Of a stretch of DNA of 64,000 nucleotides, positions 45,928 to 59,800 are shown piece by piece. Position numbers and translations under genes: made by a program. Every line of letters begins with the position of its first letter. Within the stretch, counting starts at the first letter, position 1. Under the pieces are notes generated by a model that made no database searches, had not been told where the DNA came from, and saw nothing but the letters and a program-made list of their open reading frames with translations. Origin of the DNA: Rotaria macrura (lineage: Eukaryota > Rotifera > Eurotatoria > Philodinida > Philodinidae); the NCBI GenBank assembly GCA_900239685.1, contig OENT01000215.1, positions 62,001 to 126,000 of the forward strand, given 5' to 3'.

Positions 45928-48900
45928 CTAATCAGATGTTGGTGGTGAAAGCACAGGAATATCTCCTTTCGAAGATTTTCGATTGTTGCCGGAGCGACTT
46001 TCCGTTGAAAATCGTTTTGATATTGAACTGTTTGATGAAACAGATGCAATAGATTTCGTTGAGTAGGATCGATCTCTAGCTAGCGTTGATGACTCAGTTG
46101 GTGCACTTGGCTCTGATGGTGAGGTTTTTTTTGTTAACGGAAACAATGATCGTAAACTGAAAATAAATAAATAAAACAACTACGAAAACAAAAAACCAAA
46201 AGCATTTCAGAAGACATAGCAACACATGATAAAACAAATTTTTTATTTCATTAAGGGTTAATGTATTAAAATTGCGGTTAGTAAGGAAATTAATTCTTTC
46301 TTTTATATCTCTTACACGTTCGTTGCTGATTTCAGAGTGACTGAGGATAGTCTGTAAACATATAAAACATGCAAATATACTTGAATAATAATTGTGGAAA
46401 ACTTCCTGCACATAAATCATGCATAAAAACAATAACGAACACATGAACCAATGCATGAGCATGAACGAATTGCATCCAGTCATGCCGTAAGCTTACCAAT
46501 ACGAAGCAACTGCGAAGCAAGCAATAGTAGGAAAGAATAAACAAATTTTTACACTGAAAGAAAATCATAGATACGGACTAGTGACAACAAATATTACGGG
46601 ATAAATCATAACAAATAATAAATAGATGTGAATTTATAGATAAATATATACGTATTTAATTCTAGCGCGTCTAGATTAAGCAACTATAACTTATATATGA
46701 TATTAACTTACAATTGTCGGATTTTGGATTCATCACGTTTAAGACCAGATAATTTTTCTTCCGGTTCTAATGGAATCGGGCCTTCCACAGCTCCATTACC
46801 ATCATCATCTTCGCTGAAAAAAAATTATATAAAGAAATTTAAATCTTTAAGTTATTCTATCGAATATTTTTGTTAACAAGTATTCAGTCTATTTTTTAAA
46901 CACTACTTTCATATATACGTCATGTTTCTTTTGCTATGATTGATTCTCTACATCTGTTAATAACACAAGATTATCGTGTTAGAATTGAAAAAACTGATCT
47001 ATCAGTGCGCCGGTAAAAGCGACTTGCATGATATGGAATATCAAGGAAATTAAGTATTAGATATTTCTGTTTTTAATGATCAAAACTAGCAACCATGATG
47101 ATAGAGTGATTAATTAATGGAATGAATTAACTTTGAAATACTCTAAAGTGTATGCAGCCTTATTCTATAGAGCATGAAGCTTTCCATTGCTCATGGATGA
47201 ATTTAACAATCAGTAGTTTGAGTTTTCTTTTGTCATTGATTTTCTTTTTATGAATGAATAGATGAAAATAGAATATCTAAGAAGAAATGTCGCTGATTGA
47301 TCGAAATGATGTTTACATAAAAGAATCGTTTTTTAAAGTATTTTTCTTATTCTAAATGAAGAAGGCAACACATGAATTTTATACTTCCATTAGAAGATCC
47401 CAGAAATCTGTTTTAAATTGAAGAAGAATCACTCTTTTGAAGTATGCTAAGTATTTATCGTTGGTTGCTTGTTTTTTTTTCTTTTTCATTACTTTTCTTT
47501 AAATATTCTCAATTCTTCTTCCACTTCCATTAATTTTGTCTTTAAATCATTTCGTTCCCACAATACTTGACGTAATTCTTCGAGAGTAAATTTTGGTTGA
47601 TTTGATTCTAAATTTGCTATATCATCGATTGGATTCTGAGAGAGAAAAAGGAAAATAATAATAGAATTTCATTGATAAATATATAGACTTTGTTTTCCTT
47701 TTTCGATGTACATACTGTAGGTGTAGTAGGACTTGTTAATTCATCACCAACACGATCTCTCATTTGATGAATAAAATTTTCTTTTTCTTTAAGCTGAACT
47801 TCTAAATCTAATTTTTCCACCAATAATCTTTGTGATTGATTGGTTGTAAATGTATTCTTTTGACGTAATGTACAATTTAATTTACACATACGTTCAAGTT
47901 GAGCATGAATCTATTATTTCAAGAATAACAAAATACAACGAACGGAAATAATCAAAGTCTTAGAATAAGTTTGTCATTTCTTCTTTTTTCCAGGCACATG
48001 CCCGAAGCAAATACACTATTTAGCTGTTTTTTTTTCTCCTACATACCGCTTCCATGTCAAGGTTTTTTTGTGTTAATTCTTTATCTTTCGATTTCAACAA
48101 ACGTTTGACTTTAACATTTTCTTCTGTTAAATTTTTAATACATTGAAGCTCTTCTCGTGTAATACCTAATTGAAATAGAAAATTTTCAAACAAAACAAAA
48201 AACATACAGTACAGTTAACAATCAAACAAATCAATCATACTGATAGTTTCAACTGTATTATTCGAATCAGATTTACTATGTAAATCACTATGATGCTCAA
48301 GTTCATCGCGTAATCGTCGATTTTCATCTTGTAATTTAGAAACAAGTGTCATTAAACTATCTGCCTAGTAAATGGAAGAAATTTTCATTTCAAAAACAAC
48401 GTATTTCAGGGTTTTAATATTTTCTACCTCTTTTCGCCATTGTTCTTCAACAACATCAAGTTCACGATCGAATTTCTCGCGTAATTCACGTGTTTCACTT
48501 TTTTCCGCTTCTAAACGTTCGATACGTGTTTTCATTTCAAGATATTCATCAGCTTCTTTTTCATTTTTTGCCGCTTGCAATTCAAGTAATTCAAGTATAC
48601 GTATAACTTTAGGTACAAGATCACGAATAGTTTCAGTTCCATATGCTAATAGAAATAAATATTTAATTTTTAATTAAAAATATATGAATATATACCTTCG
48701 ATAATGCGTTCGAAATCTTTGCCTATTAACGCTGCTTCGTCGTATACATCAAGTACAGTTAAGTTTGTATGTTGTTGTCTCATTGGTGATGAACACGTCA
48801 TTTTTCTTATGTGATCTATTGATTTTGTTGATACATGATGATTAGACTTTGGTATTGATCGAGAAAGATTATCAGGTTTTTGTGTGATGAAGCTAGGTAG

Positions 48901-50070
48901 ATCTTCACTGGATGAAAACGAAGACAGATCTAATCAAATGAAAAATTATGACTATGGCGAGACGAGCAAGAAAAATAGAAGACATCGTGTTATACGATTG
49001 ATCGAATGAATATTAAACTACGTTTTCTTTCTTCAAATTGATCACTTTACTTTACTTTCATGTGCATCTCATATTCGTTTTTTTTTCTTTTGTCGCATCC
49101 TATTCGTTCGATAGTGATATGTGTCAAACTTAATCTTTCTCTCTCCCTCTCTCAATATATATATATATAAAATGTTGCGCATAGAAATTAAAAAAGATAA
49201 AAAGAAAGAGGAAAAAAGGGATCAACATCTGTATTAAGTGGGCTCTTGCCATCTGGAAGAACATACAAAAGAATAGATCGTCAAAACTTGTTTCTAAGGC
49301 ATACAAAATAATTACGCCTATTCTTCATGAAACTGTTACCAGCATTGGTTGCTTCTCGTAGAATCTAGTAGTTAATTTTTCTTTTTATCTTATTTTTTTG
49401 AAACTATCTATCTTTATTTTCCAGGAATGAACAATCTAATCTAATGATAACTACAAATAGAAAATAAAATGACGCCAATATTGACACAAAATTTGTGACA
49501 TGACGTCGGAGCAAGTGCATGCATATATAAGAAATGAGAGAAAAAAAAATAAAAATAAGATGAATGAACAGCACGTTCGATTGCTTGGTTCGGCTTGCTT
49601 TGTTCATCTATAGCGGATGAGAATGTGTAGGAGGGTGTACGAGAAAGAAATTGAATATAGAACCAATACTATCTATTCATTCGATGAATACTCCAGTGAA
49701 TTGGTATAACAAATAACAAAAACAGAAAAGATGAAAAGGGTATGTCTTCACTTGAATAAAATTAAGGAAGAAGAATATCTGAGAACGAAACTGTCTAAAT
49801 CAAGCAGGCACTGCTATTCAAGGAAAGAATGTCAAGTAATAGTTCACCAATTAAATAAACAGAATCTGCCATCTTGAATAAGAAAAAACGAACGAAAGAA
49901 GTTTTTCAACATGAATCATCGTTTCTTTCCTCATGATTAAATTTAATCGATATCGAAAGAAACGAAAAGAAAAGTCACAATTTGAAAGTTACTCGACCAA
50001 TGTTTGTGATCATAAAAACAAGGAAGATCAATAGTGATTTATACTTACTGTTCGTGGAATTGCTTGTCAT
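45928..50070 (-). CDS. RILPL: RILP-like protein (Rab effector; RH1 and RH2 coiled coil), nine exons
   Basis: Exons in transcript order: 50070-50049, 48929-48696, 48645-48428, 48364-48241, 48165-48047, 47910-47716, 47635-47493, 46813-46712, 46156-45928. They total 1,386 bp, 461 residues, all with GT..AG and consistent phases. Residues ~60-110 are the RH1 domain (VLDVYDEAALIGKDFERII, ETIRDLVPKVIRILELLE). Residues ~110-300 are Glu/Lys-rich coiled coil. Residues ~315-352 are RH2 (PKFTLEELRQVLWERNDLK). The tail is IRQFLRSLFPLTKK, then Ser-rich. Vertebrate RILP/RILPL1/RILPL2 proteins bind phosphorylated Rab8/Rab10 or Rab7 through RH2 and the dynein or myosin machinery through RH1, acting in lysosome and ciliary traffic. 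The similarity is strongest to RILPL1. The short first exon (MTSNSTN) and the ~1.1-kb first intron are the least certain parts. Confidence 0.88.
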
Positions 50071-50466
50071 TATAATATTGTAATGGAGAAAAATAAACCT
50101 CTTTCACCTGACACGAACCGTCTATATTAAATAGAAAAAGATAAAGTTTTTCTTCCATCACACATGGACAGGTAAAGAAACAAACCTTTGTTGTATCATC
50201 TATATTCTATTTCCGATGATTCATCTGTTCGATATATTTACTGACATCTATTGCAAATCAAAAGAAGAAAATATAATATATGATTAAAAAGCACCATCTA
50301 ATATTAATTTTTCTTTTTCGAATATGCAATTAGATCATAGTTATGCGATTATAATATTTTACGATTGGATTATCAACTCTTGATTATTTAGGCATTAAAC
50401 ATTTTGTTTAGATATTGAAAAAAATAGAGCATCTTTCATTAGAATAGGAATTAATTGTAAAATTCG
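50071..50466. promoter_or_regulatory. Shared divergent promoter region of RILPL and FAF2
   Basis: The two start codons are head-to-head with ~396 bp between them and no other gene, so both promoters must fit here or overlap the first introns. It is AT-rich with no TATA or CpG feature that I could single out. The arrangement is visible; co-regulation is inference. Confidence 0.4.
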
Positions 50467-53400
50467 ATGATGGAGGTCGATGATCTCACTGATGAACAAA
50501 GCAATGCTCTGTCTCGCTTTCGAGTATGTCGATTTCAATGAATTAAATCAATTTCCTCAGCTATATGCATACGTATAAATATCTTTAGGAATTTACACAT
50601 ATAGATTCCGTTGAAACATGTCGTCAGTATTTAGAGGCACATGAATGGGATGTTGAACGTGCTATTGAAACAGCATTAATATCTAATTCTGATCTTCCAT
50701 CAACCATAAACGATAATAGTGACGTATCAGTGGACACTACACCATCAGCACCGTCGACGCCTGAACCGATTATAGACGAGCCAGTTTCTACGCGAAGAAT
50801 TATACCAAATAGAACACCGACTAATGAAGATGATACCCAAAATTCTATTTTGTATGTATGAATTCAAAACATAGCTAATAATAGTCATCGATATGGCGAT
50901 ATTTTTTAGACGAATATTACGTATACCAATATCATTTTTATATGCTTTTTATTTAAAAATTGAACCATTTATACCTTGGACAGTTTTTCGTTTTATTTTT
51001 TCATTCGGTAAAAATACTAAAGCCTTTTTTCTAGTGTTATTCATATTTACAATCTTTTTTTCTATTACATGTAGTTCAATCATTAGTATGGACTGGTAGG
51101 CCCACAGATCCTATAAGAGAAATAGATGAGTATTGTACGTATTTTGATAATCAATATGGTACACATCATCCACCATTTTATCGTGGAAAACTATCTCAGG
51201 TGATTTCTATTGTTTGATTCTTCTTTATGCAATTTTTTCTCTTCTTTTAGGCACTGCTAGATGCACAACGTGAAGTTCGTCTGTTATTTATTTATTTACA
51301 TGAAAAAAATTCACCTTTATGTGATCGATTTTGCAGGTATATTAATACACATATATTCTACTATAATTCTAATTAAATACAAAAAAGAGAATTATTTATA
51401 AAATTTTGGAAAATACATTAGTTTTATAGACCACAAAGGCATAATCTTTAATATATATGTAAAGATATGTGTATGTGATGAAATTGAACCGATTTATTCG
51501 CACTAACTTTTCTTTGCTTTATCATTAATTATCATAAGTTTGTAATTGATTTAAATGAATATGTATTTATGATTAATGTCATCATTTTTAGTTCTATCCT
51601 ATGATAGTTGTAGTGAGTAATGTTTTTACTCCTAGTATCCGTTTCTGTCGGAAATAAATAATTAGTGTTAAATAAGATGGTGGCATGATATATTCCTAGT
51701 CTGTTCTTCATAAAGTTTGATTAGATTATATTGAGAAAGATACAAAAATGATAAAGGTAACATATGCAACATGAAGATTTGTTTCATAGAGTAATTGTAT
51801 CGTTAATCTTACTATGTAGTAGCAGAAAACCTTTTTATGGAAAAATATTCAAAAAATAATTTGTTGATTTTGTGTAAGACTTCATAGTTAATTTAAAACC
51901 CTTTTAGACGAACATTTATAGTTGGATTCATGTTTGATTACTCTTTTTCTTCAATACATATATAGTCATTCCTTATAAAGTAGTGATTAATTCCCTCAGA
52001 ATTCATAACGAACTCTATAGTCTCTTGTTGACATTGAATTTTACGATATTTCAATGCGTGCACTTAATTGAAGGACAATATGACCTTGTCGTTATCTTAC
52101 TGAACAAAAATACATGTTTGAAAAGATTCTTTCGTTCTAGTGAATCATCAGATTTCTAGTCAATGTTTTGTTTTTTGTTTTGATTTTAATAACGACTGTT
52201 TAATAGTTGAGTTGATCTCATTGTGCAAATGAGTTTGACAAAAAATTAAATATTCTCTACACGCTGTCGTACGCCTATATCGAGCTTTTTCGGAAGAACT
52301 CGAATCTATGAACTTCATTAGACGCAATTATCTTCACTAATCCAATTTTTCAAGAGAATATCGTTCGAAAAAATATGAAGATAATTTATCTATTTCATGT
52401 TTTTCAATAGGGATCCTGTTGAATAGATTCTTAAAAATATCTTTCGTCAACTATTCATTAATCTAAAAACGTTTTACTTTTCTTTAGAGAAGTACTTTGC
52501 GAAGATGCTCTAAGATCGACAATTGGTGATAACCTTTTATGGAGTACAAGTAGAGATACTCAAGAAGGGAATGATGGTAAGTCTTTTTCTTTCATGATTT
52601 ATTTAGTCTCAATATTATTTTTTTAAATCTCAGCTAGTCGATCATTACGCACGAATTCATTTCCATGCTTTTGTATTGTTGCGCATCATGGTTCTCAACA
52701 AACTGTTCAACTTAAACTGGATCATTACACAGGTACAGTAACATAGTCGTTCTCAACGAAACTACTTTATAAAGAAATATTTGATTTTAGATGCCGATGA
52801 ATTTTTAGCTGAAATTATCAATGGCGTTCAAAATGCTGATCAAGCATTACAATTTAATCGGTCAGTTAATGAAATTTTTCAAAGAAAATGACTGTTTGAA
52901 ATATTTTAGAGATCAAAGAAATTCGAGAAGTTCTCGAGATCGTCTCTTAGAAGAGCAGAATGCTGCCTATTTAGCTTCTGTTCGAGCGGACAAAGAAAAG
53001 GTTAGTTTTCTTCTCAAATAAGATTCTAGTTTTCATGTAAACGTACAAGAACGATTCGTTTTCGTCATTTGAAGGCTGAACAGCGTTTACGTGAAGAAAA
53101 TGAACGACGCAAATTAGAAGAAGATCAGCGACGATTGCAAGAAGAAAGAGAAAACAAACTTAAGGTATAGCTTTGTTTTAGTTATCTAGAAGAATACAAA
53201 ATCTTATTATTCTATGCTATTTTCGCTTGTAGAAATTCACTGAATTTCGTGATGTCATTAAACAAAATTTTCCTGATGAACCAGCACCAACTGAAACCGA
53301 TGCTATACAAGTATCGATACGTTTACCGGCAAACGAACCAATACGTCGCCGTTTTCGTCGTTCTGATTCAGCGAAACTTTTATTTGAATTCGCTTGGACG

Positions 53401-53556
53401 AATGCAAATGTACCTGATCATTTCGAATTATTATGGGGTTATCCACGTAAACGCTATCAATATGAACAAATAAATGATAAAAAAATTGGTGACCTAATGA
53501 ATGGCAATACTGAAACATGTTATCTTGAACAGATAGATGAAGAAAATAATTTATAG
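50467..53556 (+). CDS. FAF2: FAF2/UBXD8 homologue: UBA, membrane hairpin, UAS, UBX (11 exons)
   Basis: Exons: 50467-50523, 50589-50851, 50910-51007, 51075-51199, 51251-51336, 52488-52576, 52634-52732, 52791-52860, 52910-53000, 53075-53164, 53233-53556. They total 1,392 bp, 463 residues (human FAF2 is ~445). Residues 1-60 are a UBA-like domain (CRQYLEAHEWDVERAIETAL). Residues ~107-140 are a hydrophobic hairpin (ISFLYAFYLKIEPFIPWTVF). Residues ~155-290 are the thioredoxin-like UAS domain (NQYGTHHPPFYRGKLSQAL). Residues ~300-365 are a charged coiled coil (LLEEQNAAYLASVRADKEK). A C-terminal UBX domain follows (QVSIRLPANEPIRRRF, LLWGYPRKRY). The family sits in ER and lipid-droplet membranes, recruits p97/VCP and helps extract ubiquitinated clients in ERAD. 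A tandem ATG begins it (MMEV). The 1.15-kb fifth intron is unusually long for this gene. Confidence 0.93.
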
Positions 53557-53872
53557 AGAGAGAAACAGAAATACAACAACAACATCAGGCACAATAGAAA
53601 AATCAATTGAATCCTAAAGCAGCAAGGTTTTTCTTTTATTTAATATAAGTTTCTTTTATGTGTATGACGTTTTTTCTTGTTTGTGCGCGTGAGAGAAAGT
53701 GAATGTATGTTCGTGTGAAAAAAAATCTAATAACATATTAAAAAAACAGAGAAAGAAGAACAGATTAATTTATATGATAATGAATATGAAAAACGACTAA
53801 GCAATGTTCAAAAAGAAAACCAGAAACGATACATCCGTTGCTTTTTGTTTTTTTTTTTAAATTTACATTGAT
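53557..53872. other. Shared 3' region between convergent FAF2 and papilin genes
   Basis: Only 316 bp separate the two stop codons, so both 3' UTRs lie here and probably overlap. No other feature was seen. Confidence 0.5.
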
Positions 53873-56800
53873 TTAAAAAACAACATGTCGACGATTTCGT
53901 GGCTTGATAGATTTTTCTGGTGAATATTGACCGTGTTGAGAACATGTATGACAACAATAATCAAAGTATACATCACAAAAGTTATGCCGAAGTACAAGTT
54001 CACAGTTTGCAAAAGTTGGCTGATCTTCACATGTTGGTTCAATGCGAGTCTCTGTAATTAATTAGGCAAAATAAGTATATTTAATCAAATTAGAATTAGA
54101 AAATTAATTTCAATTTCATTACCTTTTACTTCTAAGTATGCAACTTGAGTGACACTTTCTTTTTTATTCGTTGCATTACATACATAAGAACCTTGAAAAG
54201 AAAGAAAATTCAATAGAAAAATTTCAAATAGCAGTCAAAATCACTGACGAAAGTCTTCAATGTGTGAAACTTAGAGCAAAATTTTCTAGATGAATTTCAA
54301 CGCGTTACTACAACCTCGAACAATCCAATGTACAAGTTCTAAAACTTGATTTCAATATTAATAGTAAGACTTCAGAGAATAAGATCATTCATATGATCAA
54401 TGCTTATTACAAGTCCTAGGAACTTTAATGTAATAGTTATCGGCATCAATAGCAAACTAGAAACATCACAAAGTTATTTCTCAGACGTATAATGCATTAT
54501 GAGAAGTTCATAGAAAATGGAACAACTTCTTCATCTTTTACTGTCGAATTATCAACTATTCGGATCAATATTAACTTAATATCAGGGGGGAAGGCGAGAA
54601 AGAAATACGTAACTCGAATAGTCTTTAGGCAATGTACAAGCAATCTATTGGAACAAACTTTTAAAAGTACACGAATGTCTCTTTGAACATCTAAACTTTA
54701 CTTTCGACAGATAAAATCTCGATCAAAGAAAATACGCCAATAACATATCTAGCCTATGATCCATCCACAATGAATCTGAATGCAAATATTTCAGTTCATC
54801 TCTACATTGCAATAAATTTTCACTGCTTCTTCGTTTGTATATGACTCATCTCATACTGAGTAAGGTACAGATCGGTTTCTTGAAAATTATTTTCGATGAC
54901 AGACAATCAACAACCTACTCTTCAGAGTCATTACTATTCTGATAATGATTTATTGTTTAGCAGTTATTTTCAAAAAGCGTAAGTTAAAATGAAATCAGTG
55001 TTTTGATGCATCAGAAGAAAAGGGAAGCATAAATGATATGGATTGGAGAAGTGAATTATTGAAAAAGGCATCCCGATTTAATCAGATTCTCTGTCTACAC
55101 AGATCTAACAGTAGAACATCATCGCCATCTTTCTAGGCATTATTCTTCGAAAGAAGCATTCATGATAGATAATTGTCAAGCTATCTCTACAAGCGAAGTC
55201 AATTCCCAAAAACAAGAACTCATAACTAATTAATAGAATTTTTTTAATATTACTCAAGACAAATGTATCATTTGTCATGAGATTTTATATCTTCCTGAAT
55301 GAAAATAGTTTCACTCAATTCTAATTATAGCCATAGTGTAATTAGTAGCGGTTCAAGATATGTCTCAGATTGACTCAACATCAGCTCTAATCGCATTCTA
55401 TTAGTAATTAAATGATGTCTTTCTCTTAAAATCAATGCTTCGATTAATTCTACCTGCGTCTTCTCGTTTATATGGATGAATAATTAATGATCCATCATTT
55501 TGAAGCGTTATACGAGTTGTATTAAGTAAGGGAACATTGTTACGCATCCAAGTTACACGTGGTAGTGGATAACCTATATTGAAATGAGATGAAAGTTGAT
55601 TTTTTAACGATAGAAATCCAAATTAAATGAAAATATTATTAACCTGTTGCTCGACATTGAAGTTTAGCTGTAAAACCAAGTTGATAAATTCGATTAATTG
55701 GATAAATATCAACTTTAATGGAATCTAAAGTAAACCAATTTAGTTGTGTTTTGTTTTAGTTTCAAAAGAAAATAAAATCATACCAAAAATTTCCAATTGC
55801 ACATCTTTTATATCTTGTCCAAAGTCGTTAATTGCTCGACATGTATAAAGACCTTGATCTTCAAGTGTTACTTTTCTTATTAATAATGATTGATCTGTTA
55901 GTCTCTCAATTTTTCGTATTATAATACCACTACTCATAGCATCATGAACTTGTAATTGTTGTCGTTCTTTATACCTAATATAAATTTCATCGACTAATCA
56001 AAAGAAAATCTATTCATTCATTCATACAAACCAATAGATAACTGGCATTGGATAACCTTGCCGCAAGATACATGGTATTGTTACATTAGCATCGAATTGT
56101 GAAAATATATTTGTAATAGAATTTTCAATTATTGGTTTGATACCTAAGGATGATTATGTATAAAATTGAAATACTACATCCTCTAGTACTAAATATTGAC
56201 ATAGAACCAATGTTTATTGATTCAGACGAGTGTAAAAATAACTCACATTAATCCTATTCAGTACAAAATAACACTATAACGACATACCTCTTTTGTTTTT
56301 AAAAAGAAGAGGATTTATATCAGATGAAATTCTTCAGTCTGCTAGAATATTTTTAGTGGTCTACCATAATTATGATCATGTTTTCCGGATAATCAAAGAA
56401 TTCTTATACTTGAATAGATATCATGATACATGAAACTAATTGTTCGTCGAATCGAAAGAATTACATAAGTACATTTGCTCGTGGGGAACTTGTCAATGTT
56501 GAAGGTTATCGATATTGAGGTTTAATAACACAATCAATGTCATTCAAATTTATTTATAGTTTTGAATCGGATAACAATTTAAATGTTCATCTTTGTTATT
56601 GAACTCGTATATATTTTGGAAGAAAATAAGGAATGTACTTTTAAATTGAAGTTTTATTGACTTTCGTCTGTGCCTCCGCCCCCCTCACCCTCCTTCGGTG
56701 TTCCTCTCTCCTCATTCCAAACCATTGGGACAAGTTTTACAGTATTCTACCTTTTATGAACTATGTGAGTTTCACGTTTCAGTCTCCAGTGGACAGTATT

Positions 56801-59800
56801 AATAAAGTTTTTTTTCTCTTAGACCACTTACTGTGATGCCCTATTTCAACTGTATAGTAGTGAACATTTCGTTTTTTCGGAAGAAAAATAATTGAGCTGT
56901 AGATTATTCTCGTACATTAGTCATCAAAATTCTCGAATGATTTTGTTTTGCTCAATTATCCTCGATAATATTATCTCATTCACTGACCTCCTTTTGCATT
57001 GGCGATATGATCAATATTATCTAAAGGTACAAAAGTAAATCATTAAAGTATGATCAATTAAAAAAGTTTATTTCTTTTTTCTTATTCTCATTTACTCGGT
57101 TGGCATTCAACTCTTGGCACAGGACATGGTGCTTGTAAGCATTGACTTTTCTCAGGAATAATAATGCATTCATAACCATTTGGACATTGTTGTCGCTTAA
57201 ATAAGAAAATCAATTGTTTTCACGTATAAATTTGCTTCATTTTACTTGGCAAGGTTCGAAACAACGGCAAATTTCACAACCATTGGAATCTCTTTCGAAA
57301 CCAAATCGACATTGAATATTACAACGAATCATATTTGATCCACAACCTTTAGTTAAAATTATTTTTCTGCTAATCTATAAAGATGAGTATTTTCTCTATT
57401 GTTTACCTTGTCGACCAACTGTAACATCGGGAATACATTTTTCATTGCATTGATTTTCTTTATCAAATCGATTTTCATTTCCTCCACAGCCATGATAAAG
57501 AAATGATGAACACTTTTTTAATTGTTGATCATAGAAGAATTTCAAAATAGGTTTTGCTGTCGTATCTTTAACTGATTTTGTATTATTACAAGCATAACCT
57601 TGATCTACTTGTTGAAAACATGTTGAATTACCTATTTCAAAATATCATAGACAATGAGTTAAATAGAACTAAAAGACATTGTTCAGTTTTTTTCTCTCTA
57701 TTTTCAAACCAGCTTTAATTAAACATCGTAATTGACATTCCTGTTCAGTTCCAAAACGATTTGCATTTCCACCACACGAACCATAGTAGAAATTTTTACA
57801 TTCTCCACTTGTCGTATCATAATACCACATGATTTTATATTGATCACATGAGCCTGAATCTTTTTCAAGTGTACATATATCTTTAAAAGGAAAACAATAA
57901 ATGGTCATTTTTCTCGGAAGAAATCATCTAATTTTAATCTTCTTCTTTCAATCAAACCTTTTTCCTTTGCTTGACATATGGTTCGGCAATCTTGTTCAGT
58001 TTCAAATGAATTAGCATTACCGTCTATTGAAATAGAAATGTGAAAAACATTTGAGAATGATGCGTAAAAAAGGAAAACTTACGACAACCAGTATATTGAA
58101 ATGAATGACAATATTGATCTGTTGGATTATAATACCAACGAGAGATTTGTTGATCACAATTACCACGTACCATAGGTAAATTACACACAGATTTTATATC
58201 GTTTGTTACTAATTAAAAATTCATGGTTGGTATCGAAGAATTTTTCGATATTTCCTTTACATACGTGTTTCTGATGTTTCCAACGATGAACATGTTAGAG
58301 CACATTCTTCTTGTGAAGAAAATTGATTATGATTTCCTTTACAACCTAATCAGAGAACATAGTACATTCAATTTTATATGACGTTATAGAAGTACAAAGC
58401 ATGAAGTTGAAGGAAATTTATCTATTAATTTATTTGAATACGGGGGGAAATTCTATCTGAATTCCATTCAGAATTTACCTGAATATTGAAATAATCTACA
58501 TTCACGTTCAATCATGTCAAAATAATAAGTTGGTCGACGTTCTTGACATGTACCAATGATTTTAGGTTGCAAACAAATATCTTCGAAGAAACACAGAAGT
58601 TTAAAAATTCAAATATCCTACACTTTCTGTTCTACCTTTTTGTCTTGGTTCAACACAAGCTTGTAGACAATCTTTCAACGTAAAAAAATTATTCTTATTC
58701 TTTTTACAACCACCATATATAAATGATCGACATTGTCCAGTTATAATATCATAGTAGAACCGAGTAAATTCTCCTTTGCATGGACCCACTTGAACTGGTT
58801 GAGAACATTGATCTACAGTGATTAACCATTGTATATCGAATTATTTTCGGTTCATATTCATTTCTTACCAATAGTTTCTTGGACACAGGTAGATTGACAT
58901 TTTTCTAGAGTTTCATAATTATTTGCATTTCCATTACAACCACCATAACGAAATAGTTGACATTCTTTTTTGTCTCGATCATAGTAATAACGATTATTAG
59001 ATGAATGACATGGTCCAGTTACTTTTGGTAATAAACAAACTTCTATTCAAAATTTAAAAGAAATAATCATTTTTTTGTGTATGTTACTAATAGCGAAATA
59101 AATTCTATATTTTTTTTAATATTAACTGTACCGATTCCTTTTGGACTAATACATGTTTCTTGACATTGTTGTTCAGTTTCAAATCGATTTCCATTTCCTT
59201 CACAACTTCCATACCAAAATCTTATACATTTACCTTGTTGACGATCATATGCCCACATATTAACATATTTACTACAACTACCAGCTTCTTTTTCTAATTC
59301 ACACACAGCTACAAAAACAAGAGCAATAGAAACGAATATTTTCTGTTTATTTCTGCAGTCCAATATTATGTTCTTATTACTTTCTAATGAATATTTTGCC
59401 ATTGATGAAACCCATTTTTCCTTTGTATTACATCCTTGGAATTCAGTTCCCTACGATATAGTACAGATAGTAATGACGTGATAAGTTGAAAAACTAATTC
59501 TCTTAGTAGAGAAAATTTTATTACTTGTGCTAATGTTTTTCCATCAGGACAACATTCAAACTCATGATCAGCACATGATATCGGTCTTGCAGGTGTTGTT
59601 TGGATTAAGGTACTAGTTTCAAGATGTATTGTTGTAAGATGTTCAAATTCTTCTGTTGATGTTGTATGTTCAAGAAAGTTCACTGTAGAATGTTTCATGT
59701 CAGATTCAGTAGAGATATTTGTATCGAATTCAGTTGAAACATTCATATTAGACTCTGTGGAACTGTTCACATGCGATTCAGTGACATTATTCATATTGGA

